A DNA stretch of 64,000 bases from Colius striatus (lineage: Eukaryota; Chordata; Aves; Coliiformes; Coliidae), in assembly GCF_028858725.1 (NCBI RefSeq), contig NC_084761.1, positions 25,140,501-25,204,500 on the forward strand, written 5' to 3'. Positions 1-13,100 of this stretch are shown piece by piece; the stretch's first letter is position 1, and each line of letters begins with the position of its first letter. A model generated the notes under the pieces. The model ran no database searches and was not told where the DNA came from. It was given only the letters and a program-made list of their open reading frames with translations. Both the position numbers and the translations under genes were made by a program.

Positions 1-3000
1 TTGCAAGTTTTCTTACCATATGCAAGCCAAATGTAAGCAGTTGAGAGAGCAAAGTCTTCCCAAGGGTAAAGGCAGTCTGAAATAAGGACTGGAAACATTG
101 TTCATGTGTCTGATAGTCAGCCTTGATGGATTGCGAGTTTTAAAACACAGGACTGCTTTAGTTTATCATCTATACAAAAGAGATAAAGGAGTTGCAGAAA
201 ATTCAAGGAAGTGCTTCAGGTAGAACAATAGGGGGGAAAAAGAAGGACTGAGATTAAGTGAAAAATTAAAACAGATGAGGCAAGTAAAAGGAGAAAGGCA
301 CAAGTAAAAAAAAAAAATCTATTGGCCTTTTTTCTTTTATAAATATATTTATTTTTCCTTAAGTAGTTGTATTGTAACTATACACTGTGAATGGTGATCA
401 CTCTTCACAAATTATTACTATTGTAACTTCATCAACAAATATGTGTCTAGAAAGATCAGCTTCCACAACATGAGAAAAAAAAAACATTTTCAAAAACACC
501 CTTTTCAACCTCTTTTCCCCCTCCAGTCGGACAGAAGTCAGTGCACTTCTGCTGTATTTATTTAGTCAAGAACTTAGTCTTCATCGTTGAAGAATTTTTG
601 CTTGGATGATTTGTTGAAGTAGAAAGCTAAAAGAGTTCATCTGTGATACTGCTGAAAAACTATGTACGATCCTGTAACAGTTATATGTACATGCACTGAA
701 TATTTTCAAGGTGGCATAAGTAAAACTAGCAAGAACATCTATTTCAGATGGGAAAAATAAATGGATTTACAAATCAGATACAAGTGCACCAAAAAAAACC
801 TGAAATCCTTCTCTTGTATTTCAAAGACATAACAAGAGAATTCTGGATGCTTTGTTTTAAATTTCAAATTATTTCATTAAGGAGGAATGATGATCTAAAT
901 AAGAAGTTGAATTTGATTAAAACTGTAAGTTTAAAATCTAAGAAAAATCATCTCAAGTCTGAAAACCAGAATTTCCAGTTTATAGAGAGGCATGAAAGTG
1001 AACACACTCACATATTGTGAATTCTGTACAAGAAGAAAGTTAAGCATCCAAAAGCATTTGTATCCTGGCAATCAGAACAAAGAAAGATACAGCTGTCAGG
1101 AAAGACTAACCTATATTCCATGAGAGGCTGTAAAAACCTCAGCTAAAATGTTGCATACAATTTCATCATTAATGTTTGGAAAAGATTAGAGACAGAAAAG
1201 GACCATGAGGAAGGGAGAAGTAAATTTACCTGATTGATGAGATCCCCAAGAAACCTTATTGTGATGTTTTTTAAAAAACAAGTGCTGCCATCAGAAAGAG
1301 CAAACAAAAAGCTAGAGATTTCTATCAGAAACCTAAAAAAAATAATTTTCCTATAAGAAAGGAGTGCTAATATAAAAAAGTCTCTCAATGTAAGCAAAAT
1401 ATTACTATCATTTTAGGATACAGTCCTTTTCATAAACTGACAGTATTCCACACAGCGACTGAAGCCAGTGAGCTACACTGTGTACATCTATTCCCAAGCA
1501 AACCTCTAAAAGGCACCATACATGATTGTATCACAAAACTGTGACAATATTTTATGATTGCTTCATGATAACTTTGTATATAATTTTCACTGTTAGCATC
1601 ATACAAAGAAATATATATATACACTTACAACATTAAAAAAATTCCAAGACATCCTTTTTGAAATCTTGTAGTAATTTCCTAGTAACAACTGGGAAAAAAG
1701 AAAAACATAAGAACTGCTTGAACAGTGATAGTACATAGATTTATACATGTAAAAGAAAGAGAAATCATGAACAGAAATAAATATCAAAGTAAATTCTTAG
1801 GAGACTAATTTGGATTATGCCAAACAAAACGAAAAATCAACGATAACACAGTAAGGCCACAGTATAATGAACTTGAAAGGTTGAAGGCCAGTGTGATATG
1901 CAGCTGCAGGAATTTATCTTGGATGACAAGGGAAAAGTTGTGGTCACTGTGTAAACAAAATAGGTTAAGGCTTTCTAAATGTGAACAAAATTTTTGAGAT
2001 CAGGACTTAGTCTTCAGCAGTTGATCTTAACTGCATGTTTCTATCCAGGTGTTTAATACAGGGACATCTGTAAATAAAAAAAATCTGGCTGTGCTCCACG
2101 AGACAAGGTGTCTTCCATTAACAGCAGATGAAATGGATGGACTGACGCTGTGCTGACATGAAATTGAAGCCTGAAAGTGCCAACTCTACAGATCAGCGAT
2201 TATGTATGGAATGAATACACAAGGATTGAAACAAATACAGAAGAAGATGAATGATTTCTCTCTTCTGAAGGAAGGAAAGGACTTAAACTGGCACCTAGGG
2301 GTTTTAAAATCTTATCTGAACCCGAGTACTTTTGCAGATGAGAGTGGACTATAGAAAAGCAAAGAATTAAAGTTCTGCTGAGCATTTCCAAGCCTCCCCC
2401 TCCCCCCAAACACACACAGTGCTTCTGTTGTCCAGCTACATGGGGCTGCTTTAAAAAACACATGTACATTTGTACGTTACTAAAGGTTTTTACATTACTG
2501 AATTGTTTATTTTCATATGGCTTGAAATACCCCTTTTAATTTTAATGGGAACATTTCAAATTTAATTTTCCACTCATAAATGGATGATGTTTGGGGCAAA
2601 GGTTCTAAAGATTATTTTTTCAAAGACTTGGAAATGAATGGAAGTTTCTGCTTTGAGGGGAAAAAATAAAAGGGAAAAGGGAAATAAGAACTTTTCATAG
2701 AAAGCTCCTGATTACTCAGGAGGCTGATTTAGCAACAAAATTTATGTAACACTTTTCAGATGGTGAACATCTTTCACGTCTTGTTTTGAACTTTAAACAT
2801 CCTACAGGGCACAGATACAATATCTATAAGTTTGGTTTTGTCTCAAGTAAATTTCTAGAAGTCTTCCATGAACGTATATGTTGAACCCAACTATCTTTAA
2901 ACCTTCTCAAGTACAATGTTGGCTTCTAGGACAGCTCTCAGGCAACAAAACAAGTTGTATCTCAGCTTGACTTGCAGGACTGTTAGTCTCTATTTCTAGG

Positions 3001-4432
3001 AATGAAAGGAACCAGGTTTTACTGCTTTTGATTGACTGTGTTTTGTTGTACTGATGCCATTGCAAGGTTTGGAAGGGTTAAACTGTCACAATAAATCAGT
3101 ATGGGACACTAGAGCAGAGCAAACAGTATACTACACTCTTAATTTATTCCTCTAGATGTTGCTATTACAGGGTTAAAGATAAGCTGCTGAGTCTGAGCTA
3201 AGCATCTATTTCACCATTAATTCTGCACAACCTGAGAAAATGCATCAAGCTTCACAAGCAGTTGCATGAGGTGAAGGAGTGCCTTAAACACTACCAACTT
3301 AATGCAGAGAGATTTTTTTTTTTAATGAAATCATCTTAAAAAATGATGTTTAAATATTTATAACAGACATATTCATGCTTCTATATAACCATATCTGGAT
3401 GAGGCAGCTCTAACCACTGCAGCTGTTTGCAGACAAATCAATAAGACAAGAATTGCCACTTCTGGCAAGACAAAGCAAAATCCAGAAATCCCAGAACAGG
3501 AAACAATACCCATGCAAGCAGCAGTAAAGATAGTATTAGATTCTAATAGCAGCATTGGAGATAGTAACTGAAATCAGAATCTATTACAGGATCCAAGAAA
3601 ACCTGCACAACATTTGAGCAGGACTTCACATCTTGACAATTTTGAGGAACTAGAGCCTTCAATAAATTATTAAACATTAATAGCACAGATTAATCATCTC
3701 AAATCACCAGCAATATTTAAAATAACTTCATAATCCATCAACTTCTCTGGAACTTCAACAGAGGATGCTAATGATGGCTTGAATTTCCAGTAAGACTCCT
3801 GGAAGACAGTTTTGAGTTGTCAAAGCAGGACTTGCAGTATAGACCATCTACTGTGTTTCTGCATTAAGTCAGAAAGATACAAGCTTTGGAACACTGCTGT
3901 TGATTGGAATTAATCTACAACATAATGGAGAGTCTGCTTTGAAGACTTTAAAAATAAATTGTCATCTGCTAATTAGGAAATTATTCTAATCTTCTGCTCT
4001 TCAGGAAAATCTCCTCACTTCCTTGTTCTCACCAGGGAAGTCTTGACACAACTGGACTGCACTCCCAATGCTCTGTCTCCTCCTCACCCTTGCAGAGCTC
4101 CTGCTACATTCCAACATTTCCACTTGGAGGAGAAATAAAAGGGCAACTTTTGCTCTTCTCAGCCTTTTGCCCTGGGCATTTAGATGCTATCCTATTCCCA
4201 AAACTGCTCTCTAAGTAGTTTCTAAACTTCTTCATCTTTTATAACAGTCAGATCACCCCTAATGTAGCTTGCCATGATTATCTTCCTATACCACCTCTCT
4301 ATGTCATCAGTTCTACTAAATCTTTTTACCTACTTACTCCTTTTCTAGGCAACAATCTAGTCCTCATCTTCACACTCTTGGCTTCTCACCTTTCAAGTGG
4401 CTCTTCCCTCCCCTCTACTGGATCTGGGCATA
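1..4432. other. Non-coding stretch, no feature recognised
   Basis: AT-rich unique-looking DNA with stops in all frames and short poly-A/T runs (for example near 309-318 and 3312-3322). The open frames here are short (90 codons or fewer) and resemble no protein family I know. It lies downstream of QRFPR. Confidence 0.5.
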
Positions 4433-4553
4433 TTCAAAACCCATCTGGACAACTTCCTGTGTGACCTACTCTAGGTGGTCCTGCTCTGGCAGGGGAGTCG
4501 GACTAGATAATCTTTAAAGGTCCCTTCCAACCCTTGAGATTCTATGATTCTGC
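4433..4553 (+). mobile_element. CR1 LINE, 3' tail fragment
   Basis: This is a short 5'-truncated CR1 piece. It holds the characteristic end of the element (CATCTGGACAACTTCCTGTG, then GGACTAGATAATCTTTAAAG) and finishes with GATTCTATGATTCTG, the CR1 terminal octamer repeat. No coding part remains. CR1 copies commonly truncate at the 5' end like this. Confidence 0.88.
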
Positions 4554-5243
4554 AATAGCTTCAACCATACTCAATAACTCCACAAGCAGCATATACAGCC
4601 ATTATATATTAACTAATCATATAACCAGAATATAGTCAGGACCAATGCATTGCCAAGTTGAAAATGTATCTAATTACTCCCCTGATGTAGGCACATTTCA
4701 CTTCTCTGCTGGGTTGCCAATTGGGAGACACATGGAATAATGCTGTCTCCCATTATACCTTGGAGCAGGCTGATATTCAACATTAAATTGCTATCTCCTA
4801 ACTCAAAAAAAACAAAAAACAACCTTTTTCCCCTCATGCCTCAGTTTGAATGTATCTCTGTGAGTTGCAATTATCATCTTTGGAAAAAAATCCAAAAACT
4901 TAAAAAAACTTAATTGTTTTATTACACGGCTTTACAACACATACTTTCAGCAAACCTAAGCAAAGGATTTACATTTGTGCTTCACAACCAAGCTTTGCAC
5001 AGCCAAATCCTGGACAAGGGTCTATGTGCTTCTCAACTGTCCATCTTTGTTTTGCTCCTCATCACCTTTCAAGCATTTGTCCACCTTTCCCCTCCAACAT
5101 TTCCCTTACCATTAGGACATACTTACCCTTACTACTGCTATATTGCTTTAGCCAATAACAGCATCAGGTCTCCTCAGTAAGAGTATAGTTCTCTGGCTAT
5201 TCATTATCAAGTATTATAACCCAGTACACATTTCTAAAGCTTA
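4554..5243. other. Non-coding stretch
   Basis: Between a CR1 tail and an LTR. It is AT-rich with poly-A patches around 4805-4820 and 4885-4905. An open frame at 4914-5180 (88 codons) has no recognisable family features, so I treat it as chance. Confidence 0.45.
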
Positions 5244-6366
5244 TGTGTTGGTTTAGTCCTGGCTGGGTGTCAGATGTCATAATATCACTACCTCTCCTAA
5301 ACTTGACAGGAGAGAGAGAAATATGAGAGGTTCTTGAGTTAAGGACAGTGAGATCACTCAGCAATTAGCGTCACGGGCAAAACAGACTCAACTTGGCAAG
5401 AAAAAAGTTTGATTTTTTAATGAACAATCAAAAGAAAACAGGGAGATGAGAAATAAAATTGAATCTTAAAACATCTCCCCCCATCCCTCTCTCTTCCCAG
5501 GACTCTTCTTCCTTACCCCCAGCAGTGCAGGGGATGGGGGGTGGTGGTTGCGATCAGTTCATTACAGATGGGACTTTGCCACTGCATCTTCTCAGGGAGA
5601 GGCCTCATCACACTTCCCACTGGTACAGTGTGGGGTCCCTCCCACCGGAAATAGTCCCTCATGAACTTCACCAGCATGGATCCTTCCCAGGGGCTAAAAT
5701 TCTCCACAGAGTGCACCAGCATGGGGCCTCGCATGGGGGCAGCTCCTCACACTCTCATCCAACATGGGTCACCCACCAGGAGAACCGTCCTTCGGGTACG
5801 AACTGCTCTAGCCTGAGTCCCTCACAGGACCACAAGTTCTGACAGCAAACCTGCTCTGGTGTGGGCTTCTCTCTTCCCACGCACTCCCAAGTCCTGACAG
5901 GAACTTGGTCCAGTGTGGAAGCAAGTTCTTCTCACTGAGTCAGAGCCTTCTTCGGGCATCCACCTGCTCTGGTGTGGGGTCCTGCGCAGGCTGTGAGTGT
6001 ATCTCTGCTCCACCATGGACCTCCATGGGCTGCAGGGGCACAGCTGCCTCACCATGGCCTTCACCATAGTTCACAACGGAATCTTTCCTCCAGTGCCTAA
6101 GCATCTCCACCTCTTTCTTCTCCACTAACCTTGGTGTCTGTACAGACGTGTTCACATTCTCATTCCCTTCTGTTTCTGCAGCCATTTAGCAACTGTGCAG
6201 CAACTTCTTCCCCTTCTCAAATATGTTATTGACAGAGGTGTTACCTCAACCACTAATTGGCCAGGCCCGGGTCAGCTGTGGGTTCATCTTAGAATTGACT
6301 TGCATTTGCCCTGTCAGCTACAGGGGAAGCTTCTGGTAGCTCTTACAGCTTAAAACCATAGCCACA
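5244..6366 (-). mobile_element. Solo LTR, ERVL-type, common avian subfamily
   Basis: An LTR in minus orientation: it begins TGTGGCTATGG (at 6366) and ends CTAAACCAACACA (at 5244). I recognise the overall text, including the recurring blocks ending in hints of CTGCTCC-AGYRTGGG and the AAATATGTTAT core, as the widespread bird ERVL-type LTR; this is from memory. The flanks GCTTA and AATTA match at three of five bases, so the target duplication is decayed. On the minus strand a CATATTTG box (6226-6219) precedes an ATG at 6185 and an 81-codon frame. No internal gag or pol sequence is next to it, so it is a solo LTR. Confidence 0.82.
5940..6185 (-). other. 81-codon open frame inside the LTR
   Basis: It starts at a true ATG about 40 nt downstream of a TATA-like box in the LTR and runs 81 codons, with a Glu/Lys-rich start. 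It contains VPLQPMEVHGG, closely matching VPLQTMEIHGR in the frame of the LTR at 52450-53430. This is an LTR-embedded frame, probably not a maintained gene, with unknown function. The shared motif could simply reflect shared DNA ancestry. Confidence 0.4.
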
Positions 6367-9191
6367 AATTAATCTGTCTGATGTCCTCTAAAACAAATCC
6401 CTCCAAAGATAATAAAATAATTCTATGAGGAAGAAATCTCTCTCAGTATTTGTCTTTCTTTTTTTTTACCTCCAAAAAAATGTGAAATCTGTAACAGATG
6501 CACCACTACAGCCAGTTACTGAGAGGGTTTACTCCCTTCTACTCACTGTTTTCTATTCTCTTTGATTTCAGTTGAGGAAGACCATACATCTGACACAGTT
6601 TCCTGGTCCATTCAAATTTCCAGAGTCACTGTTGAGTTGAGTGTGTCCCGACTCTCATCATCATCCACATACCAGTTCCTGGCATCATCTCCTCATTACT
6701 TTAAAGGCTTAGAACCTTGCAGCTGAGAATAAAATAACTTTCTCTTTATGTTGATCAAAGTTAAAAAAAAAAAAGTGATTCATAACTAAGATACTAGAAA
6801 AAAAAATTTTTGAGGAAATATTTTTCCTCAAAGTGCACAACAGTTTTGATAAGTAGTGTCAGTTTAGTGAAATGAGCATGGTTATCTTTTCTGTTCTCCC
6901 ATAAATTCATTAGCCAGAAATTTTTCTGATCAGATTCAGCATACAATTCTGCTGATAGAAAATGGGAATAAGCAGGCAAGCTGGCAGGATAGCAGGGCTG
7001 TTCTAGCCACAGCAGATCTAGCTTTCACTGGTTTGAAGTACTCAGTTACAGTCAATATGCTTAGAGCCATTGCAAGAGACAGGTTACTAGCCTGGATCAA
7101 CAATTGACCCATTCAATAAAACAATTTGTTTTGTTAGTTAAATCAAGGTTGAAGCTCTGATAGACTAAAAAAAAAAAAAAGGACAAAATCTTGGTTCTGC
7201 TTACCTTAATCAAGGTTTTTCTACTCCCTGCAGCTAGGACTTCTCACAAGATTATTTGGCTCTGAGAAAACTATCATGTCAAAAATGCACAAGTAATATA
7301 TTTACTATTAAGGACAGCAGGAGAACTGTCTTTAGTAATTTGGTTTATATTTAATCTAACAATAGCCACATATATCTGTGCTGAAACATTTACCATTTCT
7401 CTTCTACCAAGAGACTGGAAGCTTCTCCCCCCACCATTATTCTGTAAAGTCCTTTAAAACAGCTGCCACCTGTCACAGGAGTGGCATTTAATCACTAAAA
7501 AAGTACATAAAAGCCTAATGAATCCCTCAATAAAAAGAGACTTAAATAATTAATTTTACAGCAGGTGTTCCCAGTGCAAAACAGCACCAACACCACCAAA
7601 AAGGAATTTTAATGAAAAAATGAATACACTTACACAGTTACACATTGACATAACGTTTCATGAGAGAACATGGTAAACAGATAAGACAAAACAAAAATGT
7701 AAAATACTGAGGTTTTGTTAAATACTTTTTAAAATTTGTCACTGAAATTAGCAGTGCTTTAAAAAAAGAACTTAAAAGGCTTAAAATAAATTTTCAGTTA
7801 CAGGTGCTGTCAAAGCACATAATTCTCATCATCAGCCAGGAAAGCTTTACACCAAGTGAGGAAAAACTATAATAATAAACTACACTTCTCCAGGGCAGTA
7901 AGTTTTACTAAAAGATCCATCTAGAAAGATGAAAGACCAGGTAAGACAGAAATGGTCTTCAAAAGAAGTCACGGCTGTAATTGCAAGCAAAAGTTGTTGC
8001 TGCTACTTATAGCATTGTTCAAAGGTAATGCACAAGAACATGTCTGTATGACTGTCTAAAGCAGAGCCTTACCTCACTCATCTTCTTTTACCCAAATACA
8101 GCTCTTCAAAATAGATTTTTATCCAATATATGCTTCTGTAAATAAGAGTGCTCTTAACTCCTGGCTGTCAGTGCAAGTCAGGAGTCTTCCCCTGTCATTG
8201 TGTGCAAGTGTGTTGTACACAATATAAATAATATGTACATCAATAAGGAGTATGTCACAAACCTGCATGGGAATGCCTCATCCAATGGAAATTTGTAAAC
8301 GTTACAGAAGGATCAGATTATATCAAATTTATATGAGGACAATTTAGACTAAGTTTTTGTTTACAATGAAGCATAAAGTAGCAACATAAAACAATCTTAA
8401 AATTGACTGCCAAGGGAGCACCAAAGTCCCTTAGGTGAGGCAAGGGATGACAGACGAGATCACTGACATTTCACAGCCTCTTAAAAGATCCAATCTAACC
8501 TTATCTGGAGTTGCAAATAACATATTTCAAAGCCACATTTATGGGATTAGAAAACACTTTACTATTCAAGATTACACTTCTTCCCTGGTCCTACACTTGT
8601 AAGTATCCTTTTAGAATTTTTCAGTTTGACCCACTGAGAGAAAAAAAGTAAAAATTTAAATGGATTTCAATCCCATAATTTACTGTGAAGCCTAAAGATA
8701 ACAGAACACTGGCCTTGTTCTTAGACAGTAATAAATCCCCTCTGATGATGGAGAGAGAAAAAAAAATTGTGCATGTCTTCAGAGAAGCATCTGGTCAATA
8801 GACTGTGACATTCAACTCAACATCTTTTATGGAATCCCAACAGGCTCTGGATCTGGCCCTGACAGCAAATGGCAACAACAACTTTCAACCCCTAAGTCAC
8901 ATATCCAAGCATAATTGAAAGTTAAACTCAGTGTTTACTCTATAGGCCACACCTCCAGCATCTGCATACTCTTGTATAGCACTTTTCCAGCTTCTACATT
9001 TTTCAGCAGAACAATGCAGTTTACAGGGCAGTACAGTAGCATTTAGATTTGCACTCAAGAATTAACCTGTAAAAACAGCATATTAATTATGCATGCATTG
9101 TTAATTTCTAATATGCTTCCTCAAAAAAAATTCTGGACATGCATGTAATATTTAAATCTTAATCTCTTCAGAGTCAAATTCTATCTGGCTC
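6367..9191. other. QRFPR downstream flank, no gene seen
   Basis: AT-rich, unique-looking, with several poly-A runs (6761-6773, 7167-7180). No open frame longer than about 60 codons and no repeat family that I can name. The far end may include part of the QRFPR 3' UTR if the real polyadenylation site lies beyond the candidate at 9192. Confidence 0.45.
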
Positions 9192-9197
9192 TTTAAT
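9192..9197 (-). terminator. Candidate QRFPR polyadenylation signal (ATTAAA)
   Basis: Read on the minus strand this is ATTAAA, about 500 nt downstream of the stop codon. It is the best simple signal I noticed close to the gene's end. Such hexamers are frequent in AT-rich DNA, so the real 3' end may lie elsewhere. Confidence 0.25.
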
Positions 9198-9699
9198 ATC
9201 CCTTTTTTCCAAAACAGAAATGCATCTCTGTCTGCATTTTTAGTTAACTCGTATCTTAAGCTCCTGTCCTCAGAGCTGCAGAGAGCAGAGCTTACAATGG
9301 TAGGTTTTCAAGCTGTCCAAAGAAAGTGTGTGCTCTCTCCATAGTTCCTGTCTTCTGCCATTCAGCTGTGTAGAGTCCAGCATTGTGCCAGCATCCAGAC
9401 ACAGAATAAATAGTGCAAGCAAGAGTTGTTTGGTTTACCTAAAGCAGATGGCAAACAAACCCTCAAATAACTCATGAAGTTTCTTTTTTTTTCTTGGAAA
9501 ACATACAATAATACTGTTTTTCAAAATTTTACTGCTCATCCTTATAAAACATATTACATCTTCTCAATCATTATCCCAACATTATAATCACTAAATATTT
9601 TCCCTTCATTTCAGCATGCAAAGTAGAAAACTATTTTAAATGGCTTATCAAAAGTTATGATATAAAGAGAATGCTTCTATTCTCAAAACCTTTGTGATG

Positions 9700-10103
9700 C
9701 TACTGTCCATTTCCTAATGCAGAGTGCACAGTAAGCTCTGAGCTGAGTAAGGCAAGGTGTCTTTTGAAATTCCTTTTTGAAGCTGGCTGATCACAGAACT
9801 TGACTTCAATGTTGCCATCACTGAACGCTTCCCTCCTGCCTTCATCTGAGTCAATGGGATCTCCCTGAGAAACACGTGCCTTTTGCCGCCTCATAGTTAT
9901 CCCCGAGCTCCCAAGCTGCCTGCTTGGTGATGCATTTTCTTTGACAATGCAGAAGCAGATGGCAGACAAAAAATTTTTCTTGAAGTTTTCATTCATGAAA
10001 GCATACACAATAGGGTTGCAAATAGAATTGAAGAATCCTATGATCTGGACGATTGCAAAGATCATTTTGACTGTCACATCATCATACTCCTTTTCAAAAT
10101 TAC
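9700..10103 (-). CDS. QRFPR: QRFPR coding exon 6, with stop codon
   Basis: This exon has 404 coding nt including TAG at 9702-9700. The acceptor is TTTTCCAG|GTAATT after a pyrimidine-rich stretch. It encodes the end of extracellular loop 3, TM7 with NPIVY, helix 8 with Cys348/Cys350, and a cytoplasmic tail of about 80 residues containing the conserved [11 protein letters not shown] and KRHLAL segments. The middle of the tail is the most variable part of the family. Confidence 0.96.
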
Positions 10104-13100
10104 CTGGAAAAAGGAAAAACGATGTAAGCACAGAATAATAAATGCCTACTACTTATCCTATTTATATTCACTTTGGCATTAGAAGCTTTTGTTTAAAATC
10201 CACAAAGACCTTGCTGGACGTTCTTCATATTAGCAATAGGATTTCATCAGCAAGAAAAGGTCAAGTTATAATGCATAGCTCCGCTTGGTGTATATGTAAA
10301 TAAGGACAACGTAATTAGGAAGAAGCAATTGATGAGCCAACACACTTGCCCAGAGGCCATGCAACACAAAGCTTTCAGTCTGCTAAGTACAGGTCTTGTT
10401 TAATCAAGTTTTATTTCAGGCTCTGAGCCCTTATCAAATGTGTAAGTCCATCGATCTCTGCCATGTTACAGACTACATGTGGCTTCTTTCCTTGTGTTGA
10501 CACAAATCAGTTCATGGAGGTAAAAATGCACCTTCTTGGTTACATTTCTTACTTTTTAATCATTGATATCACAGATGACTCTGCATTCCTTGAATTTAAA
10601 TACCCAGCAACAAAACTCTGGATAAACACTACAAAGATTTATATAGCAAGTAAAATAAAGGCCTTGCAGCACCTGAAATAATTCCTGAAATTAGCAGTGA
10701 AAAGGAAGGACAAGAGCTCTTGGAGTGGTATGGGCAACCTTAACAATGGACAATCCAGACAATTTTAAGTTACAGATTCTGCACTTCTGATTCTGTCTAA
10801 GGCATAAGCATCACTTGGTTGAACTAACTGGCTGCAGGACTACTGATTTATCTGCTACAATCTTAATCTTGACAGAAGAAAGAAACAGCTGTAGTCTTTG
10901 GCAAGTACAATTACTACAAACTTCTTCTTGTTCCCACACATAGCCTACTGCATAGTCCCATGTTATCCCAGTACCCACGTGAACCTCTGCGAGCAGAGCA
11001 AAAAAGCAAAGATAACAAGCACTGAGAGCATTTTCAAGCCACCATCCTTTCAAGATGAGTGAAAAAGTTCAAATGGATTCTTTGGGTGTTACCACTTTGA
11101 TGTCCAGTATTTCTATTTTGATATGTCTACCTCATTAAAAGCAAAGCAAGGGAAGGGATAAATATTTCCTAACAGTTTCACTCAAAGTAGTGTGACAGCT
11201 TTAGTGGATGGAAATAGAAGTCTTCACATATTCAAATAAAAATAAATTTTAATCTAAAAAAATTACTTGTTCAAGAAGTTTTCTACTTGGAAATAACTTT
11301 ACCTCTAGCCATGTCCACTTGACCTTTCAGCAAGTGAAGGTAATGTGACATTTAGAAAAAAAATCTACACAGATATGCTCACCATCCTCATAGTTAAATC
11401 TTGATTTTTCTTGAGTCTTGTAAGGTCTAGAAAACCTTCTTTTCAGGACTGGAGTATGTGCTGTACAAATTCAGAAGCAATGACAATCTCCTTTCTGAAG
11501 GGCTTACTTTTTAAAAGACCTAGAGTTCCATCCACTCTGCAATAAAGTTCAGTGGTGTTTACAGCAAGACACAAAGATTATCTTTTTGTTTGTTTGTGGG
11601 GTTTTTTTTAAATTCATACAGCAAAGAAGAGATGTGGTTGACATATAAGTTTCTCTCAGATACAAAGTATCTCCCAAACCCTACATTAAAGGTCTTGTTC
11701 AATCAAAATGATTTTATGCTAGTAGATTTTTTGGAAACATATTCATTTTCCGTAAGCACTGCAAATCTATCACTTGTAGACTTTAGAGTAATTAACCTAT
11801 TGTTGGCTACATATCTCTATTACAAGACAGTGATACAAGATTTATTAGCAGAGTATTAACCTTTGCTAGCAAAACATATTCTGTGGCTGAATGCTCCAGC
11901 AGCACCAGCATTTCACAACCTGTATTAAAAAAACTAAGAAAGACTTTACTGTAGGACACATGGCAGATACTCACTGTATTCTATCATCATGTGAACCACG
12001 TGGAAAGGGGCCCAACAGACTGCAAAGAGAAACACCACTGTCACCATCATAATAATTGCTCGCTTCTTCTTCCTGAAATGGCATCAAGACATTTTATACT
12101 GAATCGCTAAGAACTGACCAGTAGTTAGATGCATCTCTTCAAGTTAAACCTCTAAATGTGTTCTGATGGCTGCTGGGAAGAACCCACACCAGAGAAGTTT
12201 GTTAAGGACTGTTTCCTGGGGGAGGGACCCTGTGTTGGAGCAGGGGAAGAATGCCAGCAGTCGTCCTCATCTGAGAAGAGAGAAGCAGCAGAGCCCATCT
12301 GTGAGAGACTGACCACATCCCCCATTCCCTGGCCCCTGAGCCATTGAGTGGGGAGGAGGTAGAGATATCAGTGAGCCATGAGGGAAGAAAGGAGGGATGG
12401 GGGAGGGAGATCTTAAAGTGTTGGTTGTAATTTTCTCATCATTCTACTCCCTTTTTGCTTTTATTCCATTCTGCTGCTTGTAGAATAAGCTTTCCTTACT
12501 TTCCTCTCTAAGTCAAGCACTGGAGTTTTGCCCAGAACCGTAATTGGCAGCAAGCCCTCCCTGCCCTTGTCTTAATCCACAACAACCTTGCTTATCTTTT
12601 TACTCCCATTTCATTGGGGCCTCTGCCATCCTAATGAGTGTGGGGGTGAATGGGGGCACTGAACGACAGACACTGTCATGGTGCTTCTGTGCTAGCTGGG
12701 CTAAACCACAACAACTTGCAAGGGTACACTTCCTTAGACATTTTGTTAGAGAAATATCTAAAGAATTCTTTATCTTTAAGCTGCTTGTCAGTATTCTCCT
12801 TACAGTCAATATTTAAGGTGATACTCTTCTCGACAAGCAGAACTGTTAGAGGTTTCTAGCACATCTGGCAACCAATCAACTTGCCAAATGAAACAAAAAA
12901 AGATGAAACAATTTAGGGATAGCCCATATTTAGTGAATGCAATTTGTCAAAGTTGATAATTATTGATTTTCATAACTTTTCAGATTGAGTATTACTATCT
13001 GAATATTCTCACAAAAACACTTCTGAAAACAATCAAAGGTCTTCAGAAACTCTAACAAGTTAAATATCACCAAAGTACTTTTTAAATGTATTTTTATTTT

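Noticed and set aside
5459-5842. 127-codon plus-strand frame
   Set aside because: It is the antisense of the minus-strand LTR at 5244-6366, rich in His/Ser/Pro from the LTR's GC-rich repeats.
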